DNA of 55,666 nt from JAFDVL01 sp043736395 (lineage in GTDB: Bacteria > Acidobacteriota > Blastocatellia > RBC074), in the NCBI GenBank assembly GCA_043736395.1, contig JAYTCQ010000045.1, positions 1-55,666 on the forward strand, read 5' to 3'. This document shows positions 42,192 through 50,567 of this stretch, one piece after another. How positions within the stretch are numbered: position 1 is the stretch's first letter; each line of letters starts with the position of its first letter. Both the position numbers and the translations under genes were made by a program. The notes under the pieces were generated by a model. It made no database searches, was not told the DNA's origin, and saw nothing but the letters and a program-made list of their open reading frames with translations.

Positions 42192-43187
42192 ATGTTTTTT
42201 TATCGCAGCATTTTATTTATCCTTCTTTTTTTAAGTTTCATTTTTGAAACCTTTGCCCAGACCTGGGTGTCACAAAACAGCGGGATTCTCACGCGACTTT
42301 ACGGCGTATATTTTGTCACCCGTGATATTGGCCATGTCGTGGGCAGTAGCGGTTTAATGCTGACAACAGAAAATGGAGGAGTTGATTGGAAAAAACAATC
42401 CGTCGTAACTCGTGAAATTCTCCGCGACATTTCTTTCGTTGATCCTGATCGTGGTTTTATCCTCGGCGAATACAGTATTTTTAATCGTCCTGATATGCCC
42501 AAAGGACGGTCATTTATGCTGTCGACTTCCGACAAAGGAAAGGAATGGGAAGATTTAAGTTTATACGATGATGAGCTGAAAGTTGATGATGCAAAGCGAT
42601 ATAATGGACTTGGAATTGTTCGCATGGTTTTTGTTGATGATCGGACGGCGTGGGCTTGCGGTGAAGCGGGATTGATGATGGTCACACGCAATGCCGGACG
42701 GACGTGGCAACGTCAGGTTCTACCTATTAATAAACTTTATTTTGACATCGCGGCGTTGGATGAAAGCAATGCTTGGACGGTCGGCGGCGGCGGCGCAATT
42801 CTGCGCACAGTTGACGGTGGAAAAAATTGGAATGAGCAGCAAACAGGGATTACAAAAACGCTGCGCGGAGTTCATTTCATTGACTCCAAACGTGGTTGGG
42901 CGGTAGGCTCCGACGGTGCAATTATTACGACCACAAATGGCGGTAATCGTTGGCAAGTTCAAACGTCGGGAACAGAAGAAAATTTGAATACGGTCTATTT
43001 TTCCAGCCGCAACGAAGGCTGGGCAGCGGGTGATCGCGGCACTCTTTTGCGTACGACAGACGCCGGAGCGCATTGGACAAAAGTTAGCATTAAGTCGCGC
43101 TCCAATTTTTCCCGCTTCTTTTTTATTGCGCCGGATTGTGGCTGGTTAGTCGGTTCAAATGGCGCAATTTTCAAATACCAAAAATGA
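42192..43187 (+). CDS. YCF48/BNR-repeat secreted protein
   Basis: A 331-residue protein from the ATG at 42192; a TTG-started form from 42093 would add 33 residues before the signal peptide. The signal MFFYRSILFILLFLSFIFETFAQ is followed by six-fold propeller repeats of the YCF48 type: YGVYFVTRDIGHVVGSSGLM, TTENGGVDW, VFVDDRTAWACGEAGLMMVT, VDGGKNWNEQ and RGVHFIDSKRGWAVGSDGAI. In phototrophs such proteins help photosystem II assembly; here it is placed after the EPS exporter, so it is more likely an envelope or polymer-associated beta-propeller. Its TGA overlaps the ATG of threonine ammonia-lyase. Confidence 0.82.
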   Translation: MFFYRSILFILLFLSFIFETFAQTWVSQNSGILTRLYGVYFVTRDIGHVVGSSGLMLTTENGGVDWKKQSVVTREILRDISFVDPDRGFILGEYSIFNRPDMPKGRSFMLSTSDKGKEWEDLSLYDDELKVDDAKRYNGLGIVRMVFVDDRTAWACGEAGLMMVTRNAGRTWQRQVLPINKLYFDIAALDESNAWTVGGGGAILRTVDGGKNWNEQQTGITKTLRGVHFIDSKRGWAVGSDGAIITTTNGGNRWQVQTSGTEENLNTVYFSSRNEGWAAGDRGTLLRTTDAGAHWTKVSIKSRSNFSRFFFIAPDCGWLVGSNGAIFKYQK

Positions 43188-44395
43188 TCACACTTCAGGA
43201 TGTTCAAGCAGCACGCACCAGATTAGGTCGCGCGATTTATCACACACCCTGTCCGCTTTCATTAACTCTTAGTAAGCTTTGCGGTTGCAATACCTACTTC
43301 AAACTCGAAAATCTGCAAATGACTGGAAGCTTCAAAGAACGTGGAGCTTTGAATAAATTGCTACAACTCACCGAAGCTGAAAAACAGGCTGGCGTCGTTG
43401 CTGCGAGCGCAGGTAATCACGCACAGGGAGTCGCGCATCACGCCACGCGGTTGGGCATTAAATCTATCATCGTCATGCCAAAGCAGACGCCGTTGATTAA
43501 AGTTTCGAATACGCGTGATTTGGGTGGCGAAGTGATTCTGCACGGCACGAGTTATGACGAAGCACTGGCCTTGGCGCGTGAGCTGTCAGAGCAGAAAGGC
43601 TACACCTTCGTTCATGCGTTTGATGATGATGCGATTATTGCCGGGCAGGGAACTGCTGGACTCGAATTGCTCGAAGAAGATACTAAATTCGATGCCGTAG
43701 TTGTGCCGATTGGCGGCGGTGGATTCATTAGCGGGATTGCGGTTGCGATGAAAACCATCCAGCCGGATATTCGAATCATTGGCGTTGAGCCTGACCACGT
43801 AGCTTCAATGCAGGCGGCGCTCAGACAAGGCGAACCCACCAGCATTCTTGGCGAACCCACAATTGCAGATGGCCTGGCGGTCAAGCGGGCTGGAAAACGA
43901 ACGTTAGAAATCATTCAGAAATACGTTGATGAAGTCGTGACTGTCAGCGAAGAGGAAATTGCCAGCGCAATTCTGAAGCTCCTGGAAATTGAAAAAACTG
44001 TGGTTGAAGGCGCTGGCGCAGCATCTTTGGCAGCGGTACTTTTTCGCAAAATTAAAGGTCTGGAAGGCAAAAACGTCGCGATTCTCGTGTGCGGCGGAAA
44101 CATTGATCCAAATTTGTTATCAAAAATTATTGAGCGTGGCTTAGCCAAAGATGGACGCTTGGTACGAATCCGCGCCGTAGTTCGTGATCGTCCGGGTGAG
44201 TTAGCCCGGATTTGCCAAATCGTAGCTGAGACAGGCGGAAACATCCTTGAGGTCGCACATAATCGCGCCTTCGCAAAATTAGAAGTTGGTGGAGTCGAGA
44301 TAGATTTAGTGCTGGAAGCGCGAGGGCATGAACATATTGAACAGATGCTGCGTATTTTTCATGAAGAAAATATTAACGCTCAGGAATTATCTTGA
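43184..44395 (+). CDS. ilvA: Threonine ammonia-lyase (threonine dehydratase) with ACT domain
   Basis: A 403-residue PLP enzyme that converts threonine to 2-oxobutanoate and ammonia. The start at 43184 overlaps the previous stop (ATGA); an upstream in-frame start at 43136 is internal to that gene. FKLENLQMTGSFKERGALNK holds the PLP lysine (SFKERGA). ASAGNHAQGVAHHA, VPIGGGGFISGIAVAM and ILVCGGNIDPN are family motifs. A C-terminal ACT domain (RIRAVVRDRPGELARICQIV) suggests allosteric control. The length fits the short TdcB/IlvA class with one ACT domain. Translational coupling to a YCF48-like gene at the end of an EPS locus is an unusual neighbourhood. Confidence 0.93.
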   Translation: MITLQDVQAARTRLGRAIYHTPCPLSLTLSKLCGCNTYFKLENLQMTGSFKERGALNKLLQLTEAEKQAGVVAASAGNHAQGVAHHATRLGIKSIIVMPKQTPLIKVSNTRDLGGEVILHGTSYDEALALARELSEQKGYTFVHAFDDDAIIAGQGTAGLELLEEDTKFDAVVVPIGGGGFISGIAVAMKTIQPDIRIIGVEPDHVASMQAALRQGEPTSILGEPTIADGLAVKRAGKRTLEIIQKYVDEVVTVSEEEIASAILKLLEIEKTVVEGAGAASLAAVLFRKIKGLEGKNVAILVCGGNIDPNLLSKIIERGLAKDGRLVRIRAVVRDRPGELARICQIVAETGGNILEVAHNRAFAKLEVGGVEIDLVLEARGHEHIEQMLRIFHEENINAQELS

Positions 44396-44869
44396 TGATG
44401 TTGTACGCAGGCTCCAGAGCCATAACGCGATGAGCATGCACGTTCCTCCGGTGAGATCAATCAAACTATCATAAACTGAGCCAGTCCGGCTGCTGGTAAA
44501 GCTTTGATGATACTCATCGAGAAGTGCATAAATTCCAACGATAAAAAATGAATATAGCGCCCAATTCCATCTCCATCGCAAAATAGAGCCGGAGCGAAAT
44601 GCCCGCATCAGCAGAAAAGTCAAAACCGCATAGACGGTGAAATGTCCGGCTTTGCGTACCATAAAATGAACAGTTTGATAAAGTTCAGGAGATGCGCTAG
44701 GAACAAACCACTGCACAATTTTGTAGACTAATCCCCCCGTCTGGCCTGCCGAAAAGTAATCCGTTGAAAATCCAAAGATGGCCGCCATCCACAAAAATGG
44801 AGGCAACCAGTAAAAAAGTTTACGTGTAATATTCAAAGTATTTGGCAAGCGATTAATATTTTCGCTCAT
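44387..44869 (-). CDS. VanZ family membrane protein
   Basis: A 160-residue protein with about four transmembrane helices (about 18-36, 73-93, 103-122, 137-155). KAGHFTVYAVLTFLLMRAF matches the VanZ core K..HF..Y..L, and LLDEYHQSFTSSRTGSVYDSLIDLTGG the second conserved block. The function is unknown outside glycopeptide resistance; many environmental bacteria have it near envelope genes. It is convergent with ilvA, overlapping its 3' end by 9 bases, and lies after the ATP synthase terminator on the same strand. Confidence 0.85.
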   Translation of the reverse strand: MSENINRLPNTLNITRKLFYWLPPFLWMAAIFGFSTDYFSAGQTGGLVYKIVQWFVPSASPELYQTVHFMVRKAGHFTVYAVLTFLLMRAFRSGSILRWRWNWALYSFFIVGIYALLDEYHQSFTSSRTGSVYDSLIDLTGGTCMLIALWLWSLRTTSSR

Positions 44870-44912
44870 AGATAAAGAATATCAGGGGGATGAAATTTCG
44901 GGGGCAGGAAAA

Positions 44913-44947
44913 TCAGGAGTTCGAGTTTTGCTGACTCGAACTCCTGA
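44913..44947 (-). terminator. Terminator after the ATP synthase gene run
   Basis: TCAGGAGTTCGAGT (44913-44926) pairs perfectly with 44934-44947 around a 7-base loop, giving a 14-bp stem. Read on the minus strand it is followed by a short T run (TTTTCC). It begins 3 bases after the atpG stop and closes the operon, so no atpD or atpC follows in the same transcript. Confidence 0.75.
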
Positions 44948-44950
44948 GAA

Positions 44951-45841
44951 TTATAACGCGGCGGCTCCGCTCACAACCTCAATAATTTCTCGGGTAATCG
45001 CGGCTTGGCGGACACGGTTCATGCCTAAAGTTAATTTATCAATAACTTCATTAGCATTTTTAGAGGCTGCATCCATCGCTGTCATTCGTGCTCCGTGTTC
45101 GGAAGCGACAGATTCCAGTAAGGCGCGATAGATTTGGGTTTCGATGAGCTTCGGCAATAGCGAGCTAAAAATCTCGCGAGCAGGTTGTTCGTAAGAATAT
45201 TCGAGCATTTGCTCATGATCGGGCGACTCATCTTTGATTCCGCCGATTGGCAAAATTGTTTCTTCGACCGGTCTTTGCGACAAAGCGGATTTGAATTCAT
45301 TATAGATCAAGTGAATTTGATCTACCGGTTTTTCCTCAGCCGTAAAATCAGCAATTACTTCCTGAGCGATTCGTTGCGCATCAGTAAAATTAACCTTGCC
45401 ACTTCCGGTGATGCCTAGATATTCACGCCGAATATTGCCATCGCGACGTTTGAAGTAATCTACACCTTTGCGTCCAACCAGAATCAATTCTACTTCCTGG
45501 CCGGAATGGCGGCGTAAAAACTGAGTTGCGGCGCGATTTAGATTTGTATTAAATCCTCCGCATAAACCCTTGTCGGCTGTCACCAAAATTAAAATAATTC
45601 GTTCCTGGCGACCTTCCGTAGACTTGCGCGAATTAGCGAGCAGGGGATGCTGAAAATCTGGCGCACGACTGGAAAGATCGCTCAAAACCTCCATCATTTT
45701 GATAGTGTAAGGCCGAGCTGCGACGACACGTTCCTGTGCGCGGCGCAATTTTGCAGCTGACACCATTTTCATAGCCTTGGTGATCTGCCGCATGTTTTTG
45801 ACGGCTCTGATGCGCCGCCGAATGTCCTGTAAATTAGGCAT
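44951..45841 (-). CDS. atpG: ATP synthase F1 subunit gamma
   Basis: A 296-residue rotor-shaft subunit of the membrane ATP synthase. The N terminus MPNLQDIRRRIRAVKNMRQI, KAMKMVSAAKLRRAQE, the middle VTADKGLCGGFN and the C terminus TLGMNRVRQAAITREIIEVVSGAAAL are diagnostic. Length is standard. It is the last gene of a five-gene run and lies 87 bases after atpA, a gap filled by a hairpin repeat. The beta and epsilon genes, which usually follow, are absent here. Confidence 0.97.
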   Translation of the reverse strand: MPNLQDIRRRIRAVKNMRQITKAMKMVSAAKLRRAQERVVAARPYTIKMMEVLSDLSSRAPDFQHPLLANSRKSTEGRQERIILILVTADKGLCGGFNTNLNRAATQFLRRHSGQEVELILVGRKGVDYFKRRDGNIRREYLGITGSGKVNFTDAQRIAQEVIADFTAEEKPVDQIHLIYNEFKSALSQRPVEETILPIGGIKDESPDHEQMLEYSYEQPAREIFSSLLPKLIETQIYRALLESVASEHGARMTAMDAASKNANEVIDKLTLGMNRVRQAAITREIIEVVSGAAAL

Positions 45842-45847
45842 AAGACA

Positions 45848-45925
45848 AGATGTTTGATATTAGATGCTGGATGCTGATTTAGAAGTTACCTACCTCTAGT
45901 ATCTAACATCCAGTATCTAATATCT
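45848..45925. repeat. Hairpin-forming heptamer repeat between atpA and atpG
   Basis: The left half is a run of 7-base units such as GATATTA GATGCTG GATGCTG; the right half carries the inverse units TATCTAA CATCCAG TATCTAA TATCTTT. The halves are largely complementary, so a long imperfect hairpin can form. It fills almost the whole 87-base spacer. A second element of the same design is at 47475-47545. Confidence 0.85.
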
Positions 45926-45928
45926 TTT

Positions 45929-47461
45929 TCATTTCCCCGCTGTTTTTGCTTGTGCGTTGTAGCGATCTTTGAATTCAGTTAAGGCTCCTGTCAAAGCAGC
46001 TTTGACTTCGTCATTAACCTGGCCTTTGTCGCGCAGTAAAGCTAAAGCCGTGCCCTGCGTTTCAAGGAAGCCCAGCAATTGAGATTCAAATTTAATAATG
46101 TCACCGACGGGAACGTCATCAGCGTAGCCATTTGACGCCGCCCAAATCACAGCCACTTGTTTTTCAACGTCCATTGGCACGTATTGATTCTGCTTCAAGG
46201 TTTCAGTTAAACGTTGGCCGCGGGCTAACTGTTTCTGCGTTGAAGCATCAAGGTCAGAACCGAACTGCGCAAACGCCGCGAGTTCACGGAACTGCGCCAG
46301 ATCAAGGCGCAAAGTACCCGCCACCTGCTTCATGGATTTAATCTGAGCGTTACCACCGACGCGGCTCACAGAGTTACCGACGTTGATTGCCGGACGAATA
46401 CCGGAATTGAACAAATCGGATTCAAGGAAGATTTGTCCGTCAGTGATTGAGATCACGTTGGTTGGAATGTACGCTGAAATATCTCCGGCTTGAGTCTCAA
46501 TGATCGGCAACGCAGTCAAAGAACCACCACCGCGTGCGTCGCTGTATTTCGCCGCACGTTCGAGTAAGCGCGAATGCAAATAGAAAACGTCGCCAGGATA
46601 AGCTTCACGTCCTGGTGGACGACGCAGCAACAAAGAAATTTCACGATAAGCTGCGGCGTGCTTCGACAAATCGTCGTAAATACACAGCACGGGCTTGCCG
46701 CGATCCATAAAATATTCGCCCATCGCGCAACCGGAATAAGGAGCCAGATATTGCATCGCTGCCGGATCAGAAGCCGAAGCAGAAACGATGATCGTGTAAT
46801 CCATCGCGCCGAATTTCTCGAGTGTTGCGCGAACCTGAGCTACCGTGGAATTCTTTTGTCCAATGGCGATATAAACGCAGATAACACCCTTACCTTTTTG
46901 GTTAATGATCGTGTCGAGCGCCACTGCGGTTTTACCGGTCTGGCGATCTCCGATGATTAGTTCGCGCTGACCGCGACCAATCGGAACCATCGCGTCAATA
47001 GCTTTCAATCCCGTCTGCATTGGTTCTTTCACGGGTTGACGATCAACAATGCCGGGAGCGATGCGCTCAACCGCCATAAACTCAGTAGTGACAATTGGGC
47101 CTTTACCATCCGAAGGCAATCCCAGCGCATTGACGACGCGACCGATTAACGCCTCTCCGGCAGGAACAGAAATAATACGCTTGGTGCGCTTGGCGATAGC
47201 GCCTTCTTTGATTGATTGAAAATCGCCCAGCAACACGGCTCCGACCTTATCTTCTTCAAGATTAAGTGCGAGTCCCGCAGCGCCACCTTCAAATTCCAAC
47301 AACTCACCCGCCATGACTTTTTCCAAGCCATAAATTTCGGCGATGCCATCGCCTACTTTAATCACCGTACCGACTTCAGCAATGGTGACACTGGCGTCGA
47401 AGTTCTCAATTTGCTGCCTGATAATATTACTAATTTCGTCTGCTTTGATTTCGTTTGCCAT
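45929..47461 (-). CDS. atpA: ATP synthase F1 subunit alpha
   Basis: A 510-residue nucleotide-binding subunit of standard length. The Walker A motif is GDRQTGKT (171-178). MVPIGRGQRELIIGDRQ, AIGQKNSTVAQVRATLEK, YDDLSKHAAAYREISLLLRRPPGREAYPGDVFYLHSRLLERAAK (about 269-312) and NVGNSVSRVGGNAQIKSMK are all classical. GGAG lies just before its ATG. It is the fourth gene of the run (b', b, delta, alpha, gamma) and is separated from delta and gamma by hairpin repeats. Confidence 0.98.
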   Translation of the reverse strand: MANEIKADEISNIIRQQIENFDASVTIAEVGTVIKVGDGIAEIYGLEKVMAGELLEFEGGAAGLALNLEEDKVGAVLLGDFQSIKEGAIAKRTKRIISVPAGEALIGRVVNALGLPSDGKGPIVTTEFMAVERIAPGIVDRQPVKEPMQTGLKAIDAMVPIGRGQRELIIGDRQTGKTAVALDTIINQKGKGVICVYIAIGQKNSTVAQVRATLEKFGAMDYTIIVSASASDPAAMQYLAPYSGCAMGEYFMDRGKPVLCIYDDLSKHAAAYREISLLLRRPPGREAYPGDVFYLHSRLLERAAKYSDARGGGSLTALPIIETQAGDISAYIPTNVISITDGQIFLESDLFNSGIRPAINVGNSVSRVGGNAQIKSMKQVAGTLRLDLAQFRELAAFAQFGSDLDASTQKQLARGQRLTETLKQNQYVPMDVEKQVAVIWAASNGYADDVPVGDIIKFESQLLGFLETQGTALALLRDKGQVNDEVKAALTGALTEFKDRYNAQAKTAGK

Positions 47462-47474
47462 AATGCTCCGGGAG

Positions 47475-47545
47475 AGATGCTAGATGTTGGATGATAGATG
47501 CTGGCACAAAAGAACCCGGCATCTATCATCTAGCATCTAATATCT
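47475..47545. repeat. Hairpin-forming heptamer repeat between atpH and atpA
   Basis: Left arm from 47475: GATGCTA GATGTTG GATGATA GATGCTG, four near-identical heptamers. The right arm (47519-47545) is the inverse, built of CATCTAT CATCTAG CATCTAA TATCT. About 23 of 28 arm positions are Watson-Crick complementary. It resembles the element at 45848-45925 in unit length and sequence, and ends 3 bases from the atpH stop codon. Confidence 0.88.
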
Positions 47546-47547
47546 AC

Positions 47548-48090
47548 TTAACCTCTACTAAGCTGTTGCTTCATGATTGCTAGTTGATTTTTAATGGAGC
47601 CGTCGTAAATCAAGCTCCCAATATGAGTCACTACCCCGCCAATAATGTCAGGATCAGTTTTAAAATTCGCTCTTACTTTTTTACCGGTGGCGGCTTGCAA
47701 TTGATTGAGCATGGTTTCTTTTTCGCTGGCTGCCAATTCACGCGCCGTCGTAATATCAGCTGAAACGATGCCACCGCGAACATCCAGTTCTCTGGCTAAG
47801 CTGGTCTGAACAATTCCAATTTCGTGCAGTCGCTGATTTTTCAGCAATAATTGCAGAAAGTTATTAGAGGTCTGGCTCAATTGAATTTTGCTGAGAATGT
47901 CGCTCAGGATGGCCTTCTTGCGATCTAACGCGATGACCGGACTGGCGAAGACGTCGTGTAATTCAGTATTGCGCGCCAATAAATCGGCAAATCCTTTAAT
48001 TTCATTAGCGACGGTTGATGTCTCGCCACTTTTGCTGATGACGTCAACCAAGGCTTTGGCGTACCGATTGGCAATGGTGGTAATGCTCAT
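47548..48090 (-). CDS. atpH: ATP synthase F1 subunit delta
   Basis: A 180-residue stator subunit. ITTIANRYAKALVDVISKSG at the start and LARELDVRGGIVSADITTARELAASEKETML plus DPDIIGGVVTHIGSLIYDGS near the end are characteristic of the delta/OSCP family. It links the b subunits to F1. It is 11 bases after the b gene on the same strand. Confidence 0.94.
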   Translation of the reverse strand: MSITTIANRYAKALVDVISKSGETSTVANEIKGFADLLARNTELHDVFASPVIALDRKKAILSDILSKIQLSQTSNNFLQLLLKNQRLHEIGIVQTSLARELDVRGGIVSADITTARELAASEKETMLNQLQAATGKKVRANFKTDPDIIGGVVTHIGSLIYDGSIKNQLAIMKQQLSRG

Positions 48091-48101
48091 ATAATCACTG
48101 C

Positions 48102-48617
48102 TTACATCGTTTTCATTTCAGCGCCTGCGCGTTGTAATAACGCCGCATCGTCGTCTGAAGATAATTCTTTGCGAATAAGCTGCTCGGCCATCGTGACTGC
48201 GCTGGCGGCGGTATACTGTCGCAGCTCAACGAGCGCAACTTGCTTGGCGGAGTCGATTTCCCGGTGGGCAGTTTCTTTAATTTTTTCGATTTCAGCGTTG
48301 GTCTGTGCCCTCAAACGCTCAGTTTCTGCGGCAGCTTCCTGCTTCGCAATCTCTTTGATTTTGGCGGCTTCGGCGTCTAAATTCGCCAGTCGCGCATCAA
48401 TCGTTTGAATGCGGGACTCAGCTTCTGCTTTTTCCCTGGCGGCTCTTTCCAGTGAAGCCCGAATATGCGCGAAGCGTTCACTGAAGAAGGTCCTGACAGG
48501 TTTTCTGAGGATGATAAAAAGAATGCCGAAAAATACGATGACATTGAACCATCGAGCGTAAATGTTTTCAGCAGCTAAAAAAATTAGAGGAGCGGAAAAA
48601 AGGAATGAAATCATCAT
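48102..48617 (-). CDS. atpF: ATP synthase F0 subunit b
   Basis: A 171-residue peripheral-stalk subunit. One N-terminal helix (WFNVIVFFGILFIILRKPVR, about 22-41) is followed by a long charged coiled coil (SRIQTIDARLANLDAEAAKI, EAAAETERLRAQTNAEIEKI, DSAKQVALVELRQYTAASAV). The start overlaps the stop of the b' gene by one base (TAATG). It pairs with the b' product as a heterodimeric stalk, as in cyanobacteria and many acidobacteria. Confidence 0.93.
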   Translation of the reverse strand: MMISFLFSAPLIFLAAENIYARWFNVIVFFGILFIILRKPVRTFFSERFAHIRASLERAAREKAEAESRIQTIDARLANLDAEAAKIKEIAKQEAAAETERLRAQTNAEIEKIKETAHREIDSAKQVALVELRQYTAASAVTMAEQLIRKELSSDDDAALLQRAGAEMKTM

Positions 48618-49102
48618 TAAAGTCCGAGGCCTCCGGGCGCGTTAACAGGGCGGCGCAAAAGATTTGAGGTAATGCTGGCAGCCATTTGACGAGCATCACT
48701 GGCTAATTTTGTCCGAGCCTCGGTGGAATGATTCAAAACTTCCTGTTTCGCATTTTCAATGTGAGCAGTCATTTCCGTCTTGGATTGGAAGATCAAATCT
48801 TCACGCTCAGCCAGGGCTTCGTGACGTTGCGCTTCAGCATACTTAAATGCTTCAAGCCGCGCATTTCGAATCCCATCCTCATACATCATCACCTTTTTGT
48901 CGTATTCTTTAATCAAGTGTTTTGCTTCATTAGAAGCCCCGCCGCCCAGCTTTTCACGCTCTGCCAGAATGTTATTGATCGGGCGGAAAAGAGTGGCATT
49001 CAGGATAAAGATCAAAAAAATGATGGAAATAAATATCAGCAGGAAGGATCCATCAATCGCCAAAATGTTGTCAGCCAGAAACATGACCGCTAAGCTTGTC
49101 AC
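48617..49102 (-). CDS. ATP synthase F0 subunit b' (second b-type subunit)
   Basis: A 161-residue stalk subunit starting at GTG, with GAGGAG 6 bases upstream. The N-terminal helix (GSFLLIFISIIFLIFILNATLF, about 18-39) is followed by RPINNILAEREKLGG, the b-family turn, and a coiled coil (GIRNARLEAFKYAEAQRHEA). It resembles the b' of cyanobacteria. It is the first gene of the operon, and a TATAAT element lies 20 bases upstream. The a and c subunit genes do not precede it in this window. Confidence 0.9.
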   Translation of the reverse strand: MTSLAVMFLADNILAIDGSFLLIFISIIFLIFILNATLFRPINNILAEREKLGGGASNEAKHLIKEYDKKVMMYEDGIRNARLEAFKYAEAQRHEALAEREDLIFQSKTEMTAHIENAKQEVLNHSTEARTKLASDARQMAASITSNLLRRPVNAPGGLGL

Positions 49103-49122
49103 AGGATACTCCTCAAATCTAA

Positions 49123-49154
49123 ATTATACTGCTTGAGCGTGTTATGCAGCTCAA
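49123..49154 (-). promoter_or_regulatory. Candidate promoter of the ATP synthase operon
   Basis: On the minus strand a perfect TATAAT (49123-49128) lies about 20 bases before the b' GTG. The nearest -35-like hexamer, TTGAGC (49149-49154), is 20 bases upstream, longer than the normal 17, so the promoter is either weak at -35 or regulated. The same stretch contains the small inverted repeat TTGAGC/GCTCAA. Confidence 0.4.
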
Positions 49155-49267
49155 CGTACGCAAAATTAAGCGGAAATAATTAGCACAATTTTTCACTATT
49201 GGCAAAGGAAACATGTAATTGGAGGAAATAAATTTTCTAGAAGAGTGTAGTCTTAATTGTTTTCTGG

Positions 49268-49296
49268 TTGACAATTCACGGGGAAACGGTTATGAT
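49268..49296 (+). promoter_or_regulatory. Strong sigma-70 promoter of the MarR-pirin unit
   Basis: TTGACA (49268-49273) and TATGAT (49291-49296) are separated by exactly 17 bases; the -35 is perfect and the -10 has one mismatch. Transcription should start near 49303, about 12 bases before the MarR start codon. There is no obvious MarR palindrome over it. Confidence 0.75.
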
Positions 49297-49314
49297 TTTT
49301 TTGGTGATGAATAA

Positions 49315-49743
49315 ATGCCGAAAACAAAACTTACAATTAGTCTGGCGGAGCAAGCATTGCTTAAGTTGATGCGGGTTGGAGATCGTTGCTGGCGCGAATC
49401 CGATGAAAGGTTCGGACGTTGGGGGATTTCAGATAATCACTACAATGTTCTGCGAATTCTAAACGGTGCTGATGAGCCGGTTTCTCAAATCGAAATCGGT
49501 CGGCGGATGCTTTCGTCACGAGCGAACGTCACGAAGCTCATTGACCTATTGGAGGAACGAAAATTTGTTCGGCGACTCAGTTGTGATGATCGGCGCGTAA
49601 AGTTGATTGAACTAACTGACGATGGCGCAAAATTTATCGCTGACACTTACAACGAGATAGTTGGCTTCGCAGAAGAAGCGCTGAAGCCGCTCACAAAAGC
49701 AGAGCAAAAATTGTTAATCGAAATACTGAATAAACTCCCGTAA
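49315..49743 (+). CDS. MarR family transcriptional regulator
   Basis: A 142-residue winged-helix regulator. The DNA-binding part runs from about 50 to 110: PVSQIEIGRRMLSSRANVTK is the recognition-helix region, and LIDLLEERKFVRRLSCDDRRVKLIELTDDG is the wing with the typical D.R. It probably binds near its own promoter and the pirin gene, 73 bases downstream, and responds to a small phenolic or oxidant ligand (family knowledge). The short leader and the strong promoter upstream suggest autoregulation. Confidence 0.93.
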   Translation: MPKTKLTISLAEQALLKLMRVGDRCWRESDERFGRWGISDNHYNVLRILNGADEPVSQIEIGRRMLSSRANVTKLIDLLEERKFVRRLSCDDRRVKLIELTDDGAKFIADTYNEIVGFAEEALKPLTKAEQKLLIEILNKLP

Positions 49744-49816
49744 TACCAAGGAAATTTTTTAGGACAAATTGTTAACCTGTTAACAGTTAAGCGTCTAACA
49801 AAGGAGAGGTAGAATT

Positions 49817-50515
49817 ATGATTAAAAAAATTGCTGCGAATGAACGTTATCATCTGGAAGCGGATTGGCTTTCAGCTTATTGGCTTTTCAGTTTTGATCGC
49901 TATTACGATCCAAACAATATGGCTTTTGGGGCTTTGCGAGTTTTCAATCACGACACCATTCAGGGCGGAGCGGGATTCCCGACCCATTCGCACCGCGAAA
50001 TGGAAATTGTGACGTATGTGCTGGAAGGACAATTAGCACACAAGGACAGCACGGGCGGAATCGGTTTCATTAATCCCGGCGAAGTTCAGCGGATGACTGC
50101 TGGAACCGGAATTGCGCACTCGGAATTTAACGCATCCGAAACAGAAACGACGAAGCTCCTGCAGATGTGGGTCATGCCGGAACAAGCCGGGCTGACGCCT
50201 TCCTATGAACAAAAGCAATTTTCCATTGAAGAGCGCACAGGAAAATTGTTACCAATAGCTTCAGGTCAGGATTTTCCGGGAGCTGTCAAAGTTCATCAGG
50301 ATGTCACTTTTTATGTTTCGCGGATGAATAAAGGTGATGCGCTAACACACTTGCTGGGTGCTTCGCGGAAAGCTTTTATCTACTTGATCGAAGGTGAAAT
50401 AAAAATTAATGGAGAGGTTTTTAATGCTGGCGATCAGGCGCGAATCTTGAGTGAATCAGAACTGGTATTGGATGCTACAGAAAACAGCGAAATTATCCTG
50501 ATTGATTTGGTGTGA
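49817..50515 (+). CDS. Pirin family protein
   Basis: A 232-residue bicupin. AAGGAGAGG lies before the ATG. The N-terminal domain has FNHDTIQGGAGFPTHSHREM, with the metal-binding HxH, and RMTAGTGIAHSEFNASE, with the second His and Glu. The PIRIN C-terminal cupin follows (INGEVFNAGDQARILSES). Pirins of this type often act as quercetin 2,3-dioxygenases or as redox-sensitive regulators. It forms a two-gene unit with the MarR regulator, a frequent pairing in bacteria. Confidence 0.93.
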   Translation: MIKKIAANERYHLEADWLSAYWLFSFDRYYDPNNMAFGALRVFNHDTIQGGAGFPTHSHREMEIVTYVLEGQLAHKDSTGGIGFINPGEVQRMTAGTGIAHSEFNASETETTKLLQMWVMPEQAGLTPSYEQKQFSIEERTGKLLPIASGQDFPGAVKVHQDVTFYVSRMNKGDALTHLLGASRKAFIYLIEGEIKINGEVFNAGDQARILSESELVLDATENSEIILIDLV

Positions 50516-50518
50516 CAA

Positions 50519-50562
50519 AAAAAGAGGAGAAGGACGCAGAGCTTGAACCTTCTCCTCTTTTT
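50519..50562. terminator. Bidirectional intrinsic terminator
   Basis: AAAAAGAGGAGAAGG (50519-50533) pairs perfectly with 50548-50562 around a 14-base loop, a 15-bp stem with A and T runs at the two ends. It separates the convergent pirin and Yip1 genes and serves both strands. Confidence 0.92.
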
Positions 50563-50567
50563 ATTTG

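Noticed and set aside
32649..43187. Complete XrtA/PEP-CTERM exosortase system
   Set aside because: The TPR lipoprotein, chain-length, ATPase and kinase genes fit such loci, but no exosortase gene and no PEP-CTERM sorting signal was seen in the window.
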